Source of the DNA: Diprion similis
Taxonomy: Eukaryota > Arthropoda > Insecta > Hymenoptera > Diprionidae
Direction of reading: 5' to 3'
Assembly (NCBI RefSeq): GCF_021155765.1
Contig: NC_060112.1
Location: forward strand, 17,980,001 to 18,044,000
Length of the DNA: 64,000 nt
Shown: positions 49,126 to 63,797 of the stretch, in pieces
How the letters are laid out: each line of letters begins with the position of its first letter
How positions within the stretch are numbered: position 1 is the stretch's first letter
Notes under the pieces: generated by a model
What the model saw: only the letters and a program-made list of their open reading frames with translations
The model's database searches: none
Told to the model about the DNA's origin: nothing
Translations under genes and position numbers: made by a program

Positions 49126-51575
49126 CTTAAAATATACCCACGTAGCGTAGTTTACTCAACGAGTCGGTGTAAAAAATCAGAAAAACCGAAAATCAGAATT
49201 ACCAAGATTACGAACGTAAAAATATCGAAAATTCAAAAGAAAGAAACATCAAAGTGATGAAATTTCATCGAGCCAGAAATTCACAGAACTGAAAATCTTC
49301 GATCATTCGGAATTTTTAAATTTTCTCATTTTTGGATTCGGAATTTCAATCCCGCCCCAATTTGTTCTTCGTTATATTTCACCCATACATTACCGTTTCC
49401 ACATTTATGACAATATTAATTCCACCACCAGCTTTTTACGGCGTCAGGCATTATTGTATAGCTATACTTCGACACGCGATAAAGAAATTTTATTTTCCAC
49501 TATCGCTTGAGTAAATATGTAAGCTCGATTACTCGCATAAAAAGTAACCGGTAAAATGCCCGGGTTCACCCTCGTTTTCTCGTACATCAGCCTTAAAGAA
49601 AAAATACTTCCCCCCACCCCTTGGCCAAAGGTACTTATCGTGCTCGTTAAACTACAAATTCAACGGTAACCGTAACTTTTTACAATGAACGGAAAAGCCT
49701 TCTTACAGAAAATACCTTCAGCCTTTGAACAGGCTTGTTTCTTTCAACTGCTTTAATCCCATAATTGCATTGTCTAGTTCACAACGTCCGTATTCATTTA
49801 CGACTAATAATTCTTTTTTTCCTCTGTTTACTTTCAGCTCGTACTCTCGCGACTTTGGAGGAAGCAACGCCATAATTCGAAGATCTGCAATTTCCGGGAC
49901 CGCTTTGAGCAAGTGAGAAAGTTTGAAAATCGTTTCGATGGGTCTTTTGAAATGCAACAATGGGAATGGGAACGTCCTTCTTAAGCAGCGAATGGACAAG
50001 GTAGGATTATTCGTGTACTTGAGAACACATCTAAGATGACGCTCGGATTGACTAATCGCCCAACTCGTTGGCTGTAAGTCGATCGTCGTCGATGGGAAGA
50101 TTTAACCCCGTTTTCTCTCACCGCCTTCCTTTCCATTTTCAACCGAATTTCGATCGATTTACTCAACTGGATGGGAAAATCTAGCTTATCCGTTCGCCCA
50201 CTTTCGTCTCCCCGCAACCTTTCCCGAAAGAACGCCGGTGACGTGATAAAAGGAAAAGATTACATTTTCGGTAAGTGGCCCGACAGTCGTAAGCTTACAC
50301 AAAAGCTAACCTCGGTTAAACGACGGTGGTAACAATGCTGAGCCAAATGGTAATAACGAAGACGACGCTTTCGCGGATAAACGATCCCCGTCTCTTCTTC
50401 CTCTGATAAAGCGAAAGCATTCCGACAAAACTACAGGATGTCGCGTTTTTCCCCAAAGTAGGACTATGCTTATATATATAAAATTCGCAGATGGAAATTA
50501 TTTTCTACTCGTCTGTGTCTTATAATTTTTACGTCAGCTGTAAAATTATTCGAACTAGCTATTCGGCGTCAGTTTTTTTAAATTTTTTTTTATTTTTTGA
50601 GTCACAGGTTTTAATTTTTTGTCTATGTCATGGAGATTCCCTTTCAATTCATTAAACTCGACTCTATCCACTTCAGACGTAGCTGTCGAATCTTTGTTTC
50701 GTATTTTTTGCTGCTCTTACAATATCCCGCCAAGACGGTATGCCGGATGAATTCTTAATCGGGCGTCAGTCCAATCAGAGAAATTGACAAGGATGTCTAT
50801 TCCTCGGAGGATCAGTGACGGCTCTGAATAGCAAGACGATCCTCTTCCGCACTGCTCTCGTCATCCGAATATCTTCCTTCTACCCCGTTATCCCTAAGCT
50901 CGCGCGGATCCGAGCCAGTGGAAGTGAAATGTGCGTATATGTTTATACGCACTATTGAAATTCAGTGTACACACATATATATACCTAGCCGGAAGTGCGT
51001 ATTGCACCTACACATGCCTATCCGACGTCCTTTCACCATTTAGCGCAAGTCACCAACCAACCGGGTGCAGAGCGGGCTTTTTCCAAGTGTAAACCTCTCT
51101 CAGGCCAAAGTAGCTTTTCTCGTCTTTGCTTTCTTTTCACCCTTGAGAGCCTTAAGTCTTTCCGCTGGGCACGAACGTTACGACGCGCAAATAAAAGAGC
51201 ACCAAAAATATTTGTAAGCATTTGAGCTAACATTACGCTGCCTCTGTTAGCCCAGCGACAACAAAATATGAGCAACGTCTTAATTATTATACCTACAGAG
51301 GTTTGCTTAAGGTTCGTTAAATGGTAAACGACGCTCGATATTATGTCCAAAAAAAAGAAATCGAAAAAATTATCGTGTCTCTATTGCTAATAATAATTGA
51401 TCCTGAGTCATGTGCAACGACAGGAAAAACAGTACGATAAACACCATGGATTTTGAAAAACCTCTTTAGTGCCATTAAAGTGACGAAATAATCTACATAA
51501 AATTTTGCATTTCATTGGCATTCGACCATTCGTAAATTACCACGATAGAGTTCCCATTTGAATGTTTCTTCCCAA

Positions 51576-51610
51576 CTCTCTCTCTCTCTCTCCCTTTCTT
51601 TCTTTCTCTC
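51576..51610. repeat. (CT)n / (TTTC)n microsatellite
   Basis: CT repeat of about eight units passing into TTTC-type repeats. Confidence 0.9.
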
Positions 51611-54507
51611 AGACTCCTGGCAGCCGTACAATAAGTCGAAATCAAATTGTCTCTATCGGACATTTGCCTAGGGCTTACATCTACTGGTAGAGATGGTCCA
51701 AAAGTTTTCCAGGCGCCTGATACCGGCGCCGCAGAGTCTCTTGGCGACTGGCCCACAGCCGACTCACGTAATCCTGCTGATTATTAGATTTCAATCTCCG
51801 AACGATCAGTGAATGGAGACTGACTGTACAGGCCGAAAGAAACCACGACTAACGACGTGTGGCCAGGAACGAATTGCCGGTTCCGCGTTGAATTGAAACC
51901 TGCAGCGTACGGACTGCGAATCCTTCGAATTTTCTCTGGCAAAAGCGAAAATTCCTACCCTCATCAGGGTTCCGCTGATCTATAGGCAAAGGAAATTGCG
52001 AATTATGGCTTCCAAATATCTATGCTTTTACGTCTCGACTGCCTCTTTCCTGGCGCGATTCGCTGCGATAGGAAGTGCTTGAAAAATGTATCCATCGCGA
52101 TACGTCGCATAAAGCTAAAAGAACAAAGCTCGAACTTGCTTGCATCATCCATGCAAGATTCCTCTTCAATTTTCAGCATAGGAGCTGGATTTTGTCCTCC
52201 GATGCAGTGTTTCCGCCTTGAAAGGTCGACCGGATTTGAACTCTTGACATTTTTGTCGGGTGTCGTTTCAGTTCGCCCATTGACTTTTGACAGACTTTTG
52301 GACGATATTTTCGTGCAGAGAACAAAGAAGACAGATTTTACTGAAAACTGTAGGAAAAGAGGGGATCATCAAGTTTTCTTTGTAAAATATATAACTTCGT
52401 AAAATGCAGAGTTTACTATGGAATCAGTGTAAACCACTGTCTACAGAGTAAAGTCTGCTAGATTTGTAGTAAAATATGCAGTTTTCGTAATCCACGTACA
52501 CTTTCCTACAGTTTCCAGTTAACTCTGTTCCTTTTCTTCTCTCCGTGCAGGACAAGAATTAGACAGCGAATCGGCTGTAACTCTTAGTCAATTAAAACTG
52601 CATCTTGACAGAGTATAATTGCGGAAAATGCACTTAGGCACTTGATACCTACATGCTCGAGATTTACATTCTCGTACCGAAATTGACGGGATGCGATATA
52701 TGACGCTATTTTCGCGAGTACCCGCGATATTCCGTGACTAATAACCACGTGCGATAGTGGCTCGTGGCTATGTGGCTGCTAAACGAAGTTACGATGCCTG
52801 GTCCACGTACCCCGTAATGGCTATGCCGATGGAACAATGCTACCTCATACGTTGTACGAGGCTATCAACGCTTGTCCTTTGCTTGGCACTGGCGTGGCAG
52901 AGGGTGTAGTTTATCCGGAATCAGTTCACTCTGCAGATTCAAATCGCTTTTACCATTTCTGGTGAATTGCTCCTGCAGACGATGATATTTTGCACATCGT
53001 CATAATTCCGCGGCTGCCCGGAGGACTTATCGCTCGAGCGTATTTTTCCCCAGTTCAATTAGCGCCAGGTCGCGGGTTTCACAATCAGTCAGCCGACTGA
53101 TTCGACGGGATTGTTTGGCTGTTCGAATCGAATTATTGAGGTGAACCACACCGGCCAAACTACGCGACCGCAATTGCAGCTAGTAGTTGTACTCTGATAG
53201 AAATTTACCAAAGAGATTCCTGGAGGTTTGATTAGTCTGCCTTTCGAGATGAAGATGTTATTTTCACTGCAACATCGATTTTTCTTAATAAAAAATCAAA
53301 ATGGCCTGATCCATTCGCCAACGATTGCGGCATTCTTACGTCCGTAGACTCAGAATTTCGCTGAATATTATATCGTCGAAATTTTCATTAGCAGACACCG
53401 AAAACAGGATTGGCGATTTAATCGTGCCCCGGGTCATGTGGTGTTATTATACCGCTCGTGCAGTATCTGGACCCTTATAATCTCCGCGAAAGTTTGCGTT
53501 CACTTTCCACCGTCAACCGGAGCGTTACAATTTTCGCAAAAGCTTTCGCCCGTTAAATGAGAAAAAATTTTCCTCCCGTTCTTCGCGCAGCACCGCCTCT
53601 CGCGTTATATTTAGCAGCAAATATTTTCAACTCGGTTAAACGCTGCGCCAATTTGTCTAAGGAGTGCCCTAATTGCTGGTAATTTATATCGGCCATCTAT
53701 CCGTCCAAACCATTCGTCCGTGTCTCAATTGCCGCAGGCTAAACGGTGACGATTTGAGGATTGACCAGATCGAGCTTGGGTCAAAATTTGACTCTCTCGA
53801 TTTCAGTTTTGGAGGTATCATTGGCCTTCAAATCGCCACTTTTCGATGTCAGGCTTGCAGCTAATTCCTAACGCGATAAATTAGGAGTATAAGTATTCTA
53901 AGTATGCGCACGGCAAGCTTACAGAGAAGTTGGTAACCGAGGCGTTAAATGGCTGGTTAGTGTAGGGTAAAAAAGTTCCCCGAGTAGGTGTAACGAAGGC
54001 AAAGCACGTAGGTGCCGCTGGTTCCATTAACAAATGAAACCGAATGAAATTGCGGAAAGGTACCAAATTCGTTTTTGGTACACCGTCGCGTTTTAAGCGA
54101 AACAATAAGGTGCGGTCATCGGAACGCGATGCTATACGAAAAAAATCCGGATAAAAGTAGATGAGAAGAGGAAAATCGACCGGAGTGCAAAGACGAAATT
54201 CTAGGAACCGGGAGAGAAACGAAGCAAAAATGCAGCCGGCGTGCCGGCACGTCTTCTGAGAAAACTCTTCAACTGCAATGCTAGTAGGTGCATGAAGCCA
54301 AGGGTTGGTGGCGGTAGACGTAAGGGTCCTCTTTCCCCTTCTCTTCCTTCGCCCGCCCTTTATCTTCATCTCTTTCTCTTTGCACCCCGTATTCTCTCCG
54401 TCTTTCTCTCTTTCCATCCCCTCGATCAATATGGCGCCCAGTGGCGTAGCGCGAAAAATTAACCCAACGTTCCCGGAATTCGCGCTACGCGAATCTTCGA
54501 TTCGACT

Positions 54508-54511
54508 TGTG

Positions 54512-54544
<33 letters not shown>

Positions 54545-54545
54545 A
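54508..54545. repeat. (TG)n microsatellite
   Basis: TG repeat of about 19 units with one C and one A interruption. It creates the His-Thr run in the spurious minus-strand frame 53881-54618. Confidence 0.95.
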
Positions 54546-55950
54546 TCCTAGAGCAAGTATCCTCGTTTCCATCACAATCGCCATCTCGCTGCTCCGAACT
54601 GCGCTTCACGCCGATCACTGAAATTCTTCCCGATCTTCGATCTGGAAGAATTTACGAAAGTGCATTTTAATTTACAATTTTAACCAAATTCATGGACATT
54701 GCCTCATTTATACCGACAAGTGTCTCACAAATTTTATGAAAATTGAACGGAGTTACACCTACCAGTTCGTACTCTTCGATCGTGCTTAAAAATTAAGTTA
54801 TTATCTGCACCCACGGCTCGTATTCGTTCTCCAGAAGGATCGATCGAATCCCTCGGCGAATCCCATCGGATTTACAAAGCCAATGAACTTTTTTCGTTAC
54901 TCTGGACTTCTCGGTCCGATACCCGGAATTTCTTCCGTGTACCTCTGCAAAGGTTCAGCCACTAAGAAGCTCCAATATTTGATTATGTACCCGTTCTTGA
55001 TTCTTCAAAATGTATCAGATCGTAATAGATCATGCAGTATACATATATCACCTAAAATGTGAACAGTCAATAATTCTATGCCTATCAAATTTCCATTCAG
55101 CAAGAATTCGGACAATTGCTGCGTTTGAATATTATTTCAAAATTCATTGCCTCACATTCAAGGTATTTCTATTTTATTGGTACCATTTCCGCTATTTTTC
55201 AGGGTAGTATCGCAACGTCAACTGCCTGTGAAATTTTTTTTCCTCTTTGGATTCGTAAAACCATGATCGCGACTCCCCTGAATCGATCAGGAATTCACAT
55301 ATCAACCTTGAATTCTCCGAATTTCGAGCTTCGAGTTATTTTTAAATAACGAATGTCCGCCGGAAATGCCCTCGTGAATCAGACGAATATATAGTCAGCC
55401 TAGATTCGAAATAATTATACGACCAGCGGCAACGAGAGGAAAAAGTGCCGAGTCTGCAAGTGTTCGTTGAGTTTCGATACCTTCTTCTCCTCTCTGTCTC
55501 CCGATCTTTTCCCATTCGCGTAGTAATGGAAAAACCACGACAGTTGATCAGACAGGAGAGATTCCTCGGCTGTTAATCAAGCCGCGGCTTTGCCCGTTTC
55601 TCTCTTCCGACTTGACGTACGGACCTGGTGAAACGGACAATCTTTGTTTTCGCGTCGAACCGAAACGCCGCGATTTGAATCACGCCGATTATCGACGCCC
55701 ACAATTATCGTTCCGCCGAACGCTAATTTCCTGTTTGATAACATTATTTCGCCATTTTAGTCACGTCGTTATTGTGTATAATAATACACGCAGGGTAACG
55801 ATGAAAATTGCGAAACGTCAAACGAATCCCTGCATTTAGTGATCCCGGAATTATCCTGCTACTGGCATTTCACGACATGTCCTGATTGGCATTTGTGCGT
55901 GGAACCCCTCAATGTTGCTGAATTACGCATCACTCGAGGCTAATTTAACT

Positions 55951-55966
55951 CATCATCATCATCATC
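55951..55966. repeat. (CAT)n microsatellite
   Basis: Five CAT units plus one base. Confidence 0.9.
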
Positions 55967-58900
55967 GAATGGGGTGCAGGAAATCGCGGCTTTCATTGTG
56001 TCGAGGAAATTTTCGTCGCCGTTATGATTAACTTTTGTAAAACAACGCTAGTTTTTATACATATTATTTAATGCAAGTCCATTTTTGGACCGTCGTTTCA
56101 ACGCTCGCTTGGCCAAGCATCCGGCTCAGCTTGAGTCCCCTTAAGTTTGACATTTGACGTTGAATAAACAAGAGCGATAGGCTGCATTTCGGTACCCGTA
56201 GTGAATTATAGCAAAGATCTTAAAACCTCTGACACCTCATTCGTGTTTCACATATTTATACACGAGTGATGATTTATTCATGATTTTCGCCCGATCCCAT
56301 GGATCATGGAAAGGTTCTGATTTTCCCAGAGCATTATCTAGGCCCTAAAAAATTCTCGTCATTTTTTGCGAAAAAAACTACTCAGCGGGTGGTAAAAAAT
56401 TTAGGAGGGTTACCCTTGCGTGGATAAACAAGTTTTGTTACTCTGAGAGTGAAGAGATGGTTGGATATTTTTAGAAACTTTCATCGACTCCTTGCTGAGC
56501 AACCGATTGAAAGTTTGTTTATTCTTCGTCGTGTATATATGCATCTTTGATGTAATGCGTACGTTGTTTAATTGGTGATTATGCGACGCACCTGGGACCG
56601 TTATCCAAATTGAATGCCCGGGACGTTCGGTTTCAGAGGTGCAGAATTCCATTTTAGTTATATTTGTGGACTTGGTAGGTCCCGGGAAATCTGTAGAATC
56701 GGGAAAGACGGTTACGGGAATTTCGAAATTTGAGAAAATTCAAAGAAGCATGTAAAAGAATATTAGCAATTTTCTAAACTGCGTGTCACAATTCAGGTAC
56801 AATTTATTATCATCGAGTGGGAAAGTTGGGAAAAAAGAAAAACGAAGATCGAATTTCGGCTGTGTAAAACCTGCGAAACATTCCGGCTGGAAATTTGGAG
56901 TCTCTTTTTTATGTCCCGATATTCTGGATAGTTTAGTTCGTCGTTTAGTGAGTACTTTAGCCGGAGTTTAGGTGAATTCCGAAATTCGGGAAAAATGCGA
57001 AAACCGTAATTCGTGGCGCATTGAACCGAGCCACGATGCCAGGAATTCGCACGCCGTTAAATCTGGCATTCGCGTCGTTCCTATGCTGTCCATAATATTA
57101 CAGGTAAGTAAGTATACATATTATAATATGCGTTGCACGAACTGATGAGAAATTGACGATAATTTTTGTTTTAAAATATCGTAAATTCCGTATATAATCG
57201 CAGATATATCATCCTAAGTTTCAGTCATTTTATCACGTAGTAAAACCCAAATTTCTGCTCCTCAGTAATTTCCTTCGTAAACCTTAGTCATTTGTCATTT
57301 CAGCAAAAAGCTTTTATCGACATGGGAGAAAAACACGTAACTGAATTTCATTCTACCTATTTTCAGTCTATCAATGACACGCAATAAAAGAACAGAAAAA
57401 TCATTCGTTGACTTTGAAAAATATTGGCGAAAGATAAATTTGTTAATCGTTATTTCTTGAATCTCTTTTTACCGCATCAAATGACACTGCGTTTGATCAA
57501 AAAAATATTTCATTCTTCAATCTACACATGCTGGAAAAAAAATATTGATCTTGAAATCCAGAAAATTGTGCAAAAGATTTGTCCTTTTCAAATTGCATTG
57601 CTCGTTTTCGGGTGCCACGTACAAGGAGTGTTTGGCTGATAAAAAAGTGACAACATGATTGCAACATTTTCACGATTGCTTACATTTTAAAGAGTAATTA
57701 CGAGAGTTTACTTGAAAAAGAAATTTTACCTTGATGAAGTGATTTCCCATGATTTCTTAAGATTACAAGGAGATTCCTATAATCCTAAATCATTTCTCAC
57801 GACTACTTCGGAGTTAGAAAATCATTTCGAATGATATTTGATATACCGAGATCACTCGAGAGGTCTTCGAGAGGAAGATTCTTCGGCCGAGTGAAATCGC
57901 GTCCTTTTGTACTCCCGATTGGTTCCATGCACGTGGCGCAGGAAGTGCAGAACTCGGTGATCGATTTGGCCGATAGAATCCGGAGTGTCACTTGGGTTCG
58001 CGAAATCTCTCCCTGGTTGAGGTATCGGGTCGATGCGGTACCCGCTGCACATGGCTTGACCTCCACGTTTTCGCGACAGGAATGACGCGACTCTCCATCC
58101 ACATGTAACACCAAGACGAATAGCGATGCGGCAAAGCTTTGCAGAGTGTCTATGGGCGAAGGCTTGCACTGCAGAACCGACGAAACGTCGATATTATAAT
58201 CGAGCCTTCCGTCGAGTCGGAATTGCCGGAGGACGGGGAACGATAAGCGATAAATTTTGGAGACGAGCCCCATTAAATTACTTGGAAGTTGGATAGGACG
58301 TGCCCACCGTTGCAGGTAGTACGTTGGTAGTACTTCGAAAACGAGTCGTCTGCAGGAGGCCTTCGGGGAAGACCGTGGAGCTCGTCTGTTATCTGCGAAC
58401 TAAATTCCAGTCTGAATTTATGGCGAATTATGGCAATATATGTATAGTACATAGCGTTGTTGCATGGCCTGTGGCTTAACGCTATCGGCTCTCGAAACGC
58501 AAACCACTTACGCTCAGCTCCGTCGCGTTTCCTTTGCTGTTTTGACGTCCTTTATACTATCTTATATAACTTATATACCTCGAACGCGCAGGAATATGAC
58601 TTTTCGAACACTGCCCTTAATTTTAGAGTCACTAATTTTACCCGCCGACGTCACTCACGTCGTCCGTTCATCCGCTGTTGGTTCAGCTGGGCGACTCCAC
58701 TTTACGTTTTCGATTCTGGCACGTCGGAATTAAGGAATCAGAGAAAGAAGAGTAGCGAAAACGGAATTGATAAAAATCAAATATGAGTAGCTCGTGCGTA
58801 ATTGTCACGCGCGAGGTGAGAAAATCTTATCTCTTTTTTGAAATCAATCTTGAAAGACCGCGGGAAGTTCAAAGGTTCCACTTCCGCTTCTGGTAGTCTA

Positions 58901-61900
58901 TTTTCTTGCGAGTTATCCCGGTTCTGCAGGCTGCTCGGTTGTTTTAAGTAACTTTCAGCCAGCAAAGGGCAGTACCTGTACACACGTGCAACGTGTTTGA
59001 TGTGTACATATGAGCGCGATGTATGTTTACAACGTACGTGATGTAAATTAAGGCACGTATACACCGAGCGGCGCGAGAATATTTAATATGTAAAGTACAG
59101 GCGCGGGTGTAGCCGCGGTCAAAGAGAAGCTGGAAAACCTGGAGAACCGGAAATGTCAACGAATTTAAAATTTACTAGGGAAGTCAGGAAATTGGCAGAG
59201 GGATTTTCTTACTGGTCAGGAAAAGTTTTTATTCAGCGCAGATGTAAAAGTAAGTGGCCTGTTTGATCCTCGGCATTTCAATTTCTGATGGTTGTATTGA
59301 TCAGGGAAATATTAGATTCTCAGTCAGAAAAGTAGAATAAATTCAAGGAATTTTATTTCTGAGTTTGTGATTTTTTGATAGAATACGATTCCTGATTTTA
59401 AAAATTCATTCGAAAAACGGAGAAATATTGTTGTATTTCTTATTCGTCGATGCTGAAATGTTCTGGTTATGTTCTTCGAGTTCTTTGTCTCCCAACTAGT
59501 CGAAAAAATCCCACAGAATTCGATTTCGAAAAAGTTTCAGGAATCCTAAGAACACCGCTTTTTCATTTTTCAGCAAGTTTTCACCAGTTTCGAAATCCAC
59601 CAGAACCGAGTGTTCCACACGCTGTATCGTCGGCGCGTGTAAGTGTCTCTTTTTACTCTTCCTAATTTTTTCTACCGTGAAATAACGAGGCGCAGCCATG
59701 ACGCTCTGCAACTACCTAAATACACATCGTGCTCATACAGCGCAGCTGGATATGGAACAAGCTTATATAATCGTACGTCCACACGAGTTCCACGCACGTG
59801 TTACACACGTGTCTATGACATCCTGTACGCGTGGCAAGTTCGATCACCACGAATTCACCGCATGTTTAAAGTCAGTTATAACTGTAAGGAGTAGATGTGC
59901 GTGTGCGGAATTATTTTCCTCGTGAAAGATGTCAACGACTGTCTTTGGTCACTTCTGTGTCTCTTCCCTGTCACCTTTCGGTAGCTATGGTTTTCCAAAA
60001 GTCCATTCACATTTTTGTGGTTAATTTTTATACCTGCAGGAATTCATCAAAACACAATTACTCTCTACACTAGAGGTTGACTCCAGTGAATGCAGGTCAA
60101 ACCCTACGTCTGTAGAGCATCTAATTATTACGAAACATTCTAAAGGGTGGCTAGAAAGGAGATTGAAGGGGATGAGAGAAAACGCTTGTGAATTCAACGT
60201 ACTTTAAACAAGTTCAATCACTCTTGAGTGCAACTTCCTTATCAACCCTCATCCCCACACCCTTCACTATTGCAAATTGATCGGTAAATCTCTCCGCAGT
60301 TATTCCTCGGATATGTCGATGGTTTGTTCCTAATGTCCCAGAGACATTGTGTTCCACGATGGGCGATAAGCGGGGCGATGAGGTTCGGTCGTTTTTAACC
60401 ATCGCCTCTTTCTCCTCGTACACCGAGTTCAGCTCCACCCCTGCGTGTCTGCCGGAGAAAGGAAAGACAAGGAACGGATTAATTCTTCGAGTAGGAGTAA
60501 CAACAATGCCCGATTAGCATCCTGGAGTCGGCTGGCCTTCCTAGGTCGGCGGGTCTCGTGTTCTCGCCTCCTCTCGTTCCCATGCTTCATGTTCTCAGCC
60601 AGGCGGTTATGTCACCTCGTTAAAGCGCATCGTTTATAACCCGAATCGGGGTGGGAGGGGTGGGTACTGTTTTTTAATGTCACTCGTTTAAAGTTATTAC
60701 CACGTGGGCCGATTCCAGTCCGCCTGGCTCTCAATGCAAAGATGGCAATTCGCTTGGCTCTAGCTGTACTACGTGTTTTCACGCCCGCTGCTGGTAATTA
60801 CCGCGAGAATATTCTCCCCGGCCAAGGGTACACTCATTTCCGCTCCAGATGTAAACAGACGAGGAAATTATCGCCATGAAATATCGTGCTTACCCGATGC
60901 CTCGTTTTTATTGTTACGCTTTATGCGCTCCTTATGACCGCAAATTATCGCACCCTGTATTGTTATATTCGCAATTTTACAAAATTATGCAATCGCTCGT
61001 TATAGAAACTATAATCATATTCGTAATTCCGTAAGACCGGTTTTCATATCGATTTTCACAACGCTAAAAGAATAATTTTCTCACACCTTCTTAGGTATCT
61101 ATATTCAATGATAATGGGCTCCGATTCACAATGTCTGGGTTTAGTGGACTGTATTGCACATGTACGTAGATTTTTACCTATGAAACTTGAATACCCGGAC
61201 GAACAAAAATACTTGAATTCATCTGACACGTACGGATATAATGACGTCATTAAAATCACACGCCAGGTCGACTGCGTTAATCACTTAATAGAATCATTGG
61301 TGAGTTGAATTCATTACGTTTGTACAGTGCAGCTCCTGTATAATAAACTTGATGACGGTCTCAACCGCGAGATTCGGTAACAAATTGCTGCAATCAGCGA
61401 ATAAAATTCGAATGAAAACTCAAGGTATAACTGCAGTGTATGTAAATTATTCATACGCGCATTACCTTTATTTATTATCACATATGATTACAAGGATTTT
61501 AATCGTTCCAACTGTTCTAAGTATCGAGCATCGATTGCTTTGACCTCGGGAAAACAATCTTAGCTAGACGTCTGACTTTGAAACGTCTTAGAAAAATCGT
61601 CGAGCTACCGGCGCGTTCTTTTTGCGATAACTCTCACGTAACGCTGTGATCAGTGAGTGCAAATATCAGCGAAGAAATCCGCAGTGTGTGCGGTGAGATA
61701 TTGTGCATCGTCAGCAAAGCTAAGTAATTGTTTTTCTTTTTATTTGCTTTTCTCATATAGGATTGTCTAACGCGAGTGATAAAACTTGGCGACCTATGTG
61801 AACAAAGATATAGAAAGAGCAATAAAGACGAGAAGAAACGAAAATTTCTACCGAATGAAAAAAAATCCCCGTATCTCGTCTGTACGACGGAAAGTTTCAA

Positions 61901-62658
61901 CCGCGCCTTAATATCGATTTCGTATCAGGTTCGAGAGGCTGACCCGCAATCATTGATGCACCGAGTGCTGCTGCGTCACGCGAAATATGATACTTTTATG
62001 TAACCATTTGCACGGGGATTGAAACTGAAAAATTTAGTTAATTATGAGCTTTTGTCTGTAATTCTATACCACGAAAATACATTCATTGTCAGATCAGTGC
62101 CAATTATTGTTGCCAAAAATTTTAACGATTCCAACGCAACTATATGACATGAACGATCAATTGGTAGGTATCGATCCACTTATCTTGAATCTGAAATAAA
62201 TTTGAACAGACTTTCGTAAGTTCCAACTTCGGTACTCGCTGAAAATCAGCTCAAGCACTTGGCTGTAGGAATATAATTTCCTGGGATTATAGTTTTCGGG
62301 GCAATTAGAATTCGCCCTTCTGTTTGGCGATGAAGATAACGGGATGAACGATGCCGATACTGAAACGAAGAATGGTGGAAAATCGCTCGGATGTATATAA
62401 TTGCAAGCGGATGAACGTGCCCCTCGGGATATTTCGCGCGGCTCCGCAGGGTGCCAGGTGTGTTTTATTCTTCCCGAAAAATCCGGCAGGCAGTACGTTT
62501 CAATCTATGTATAGAAGCCTCGAAACTCTGGAGGTTTAGAGGCGGAGACCCAGCGGCCTCCGATGGGCACCGACTAATTTTCCAATAATCAATTAGTTAA
62601 AATTTCATTTCCATCCTGTCGAGCCAAAAGCCTGAAATAATGTAACCCGTCGCCCTGC

Positions 62659-62695
62659 AGAGAGAGAGAGAGAGATAAAGAGACAGAGAGAGAGA
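62659..62695. repeat. (AG)n microsatellite, interrupted
   Basis: AG repeat in two blocks separated by a short AT/AC interruption. Confidence 0.9.
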
Positions 62696-63008
62696 ATTTT
62701 ATTGTGGAAGGGTGGTGGCCCTGAAGTACAAATGAGTACAGAGAAAGAGAAAAAAAACTATGCTTATAACTAACTTAATTCGTTACAGTAAAAAGGATGA
62801 GAATTTAACACAGAATCAGTTTGATGCAGATTTTAAAGAGCAGGAAAAAGAGAGAAATAGCAGTTTTCCTTCCGTTTTCCCGAAATCAATTCTGCACCAG
62901 TGACACACGAGTGGGTGTACGAAATGTATTTGAGCGATACGTATCGTCGAGCTCTGCAACATCAGAATCGAATTGAAATTCGGTCGCGGAACGGAGGCAA
63001 GGAGGAAT

Positions 63009-63083
63009 AAAAAAAAAAAAAAAAAAAAAAGGAACAAAGAAAGGAGAGGAATGGAAAGTGAGGGAAAGGAAGGGTAGGACGGG
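63009..63083. repeat. A22 run followed by a purine-rich tract
   Basis: Twenty-two consecutive A, then about 50 bases almost purely G and A. This could be a retroposon tail or a triplex-prone tract. Confidence 0.85.
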
Positions 63084-63797
63084 AAAATACCTCTCATGCG
63101 GACTCCGGTCTCGAGTCCTTTATGCAAAACGTGATCTTATTCGATTTCACTGCCCCCTTATCCCACCCCCGCCGCCCTCTGCCTGCCGGTGCAACTAAGT
63201 AACTTATTGACCCGTACAGGCGAGAATAGCTCGGCTGTCTCGCTTTTCGATGACGTACATAGGCACACAGTGCGAGGTCTTCACCGTCCTCCATTACCGG
63301 TGAAAAATCTACGGTCAATAGTCCGAATTGGCCTGCGTTTTGCCGGTGATATTCGCATTTCGGTGGCAGCCACACCCTCGATGTTTTCGCCCGGGCGAAA
63401 AGATCTTTGCCGATTGTAACCGAAGGTTATAATGGCGGTTGTAGATATAGAATTGGGTCGCGAAGCGGGTATATTTCACGTGAAATTTAATAATGGCACG
63501 TTGCGAATCCAAAACCTCGTTGAATTCATTCGCGAGAAGTGTATATAATAATATCGCCCCGTTGCGTTCCTACCATTTGTAATACTCTCGCAGGCGAGTA
63601 ACCGACTTACTTCCTCTGAAAGCAATGCGTTATCGAAAGCTTCGATTCCAACGTTAGAAATTGTCTTGGCACATTAAAGCCACCCCTCAACCTACTACGG
63701 GGCGAATACTTTTCGCGGCGTCACTTCCCAAGGGAGAATCGCCGTCAACCGATGAACATCTTTCGTGTCTCAAAAACTTTTGCCAACCTCGACCTCA

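Larger units (their letters stand above)
48476..57800. other. Gene-poor stretch, no recognised coding exon
   Basis: About 9.3 kb. It holds a degenerate tandem repeat (49018-49125), a CT/TTTC microsatellite (51576-51610), a TG microsatellite (54508-54545) and a CAT microsatellite (55951-55966). Short frames such as 52022-52402 (plus) and 49718-49999 (minus) are open, but I recognise no family in them. Confidence 0.5.

Noticed and set aside
53881-54618. 245-codon minus-strand open frame
   Set aside because: Its His-Thr run comes from the TG microsatellite, and the rest is basic low complexity without family resemblance. The opposite strand is also open.
57803-58273. Coding gene call for the dual-strand open region
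   Set aside because: No family resemblance, no splice partners and no way to choose a strand; left as a finding only.
62816-63127. 103-codon minus-strand frame with a Phe/Leu run
   Set aside because: The hydrophobic run is the A22 tract read in reverse, not a membrane segment.
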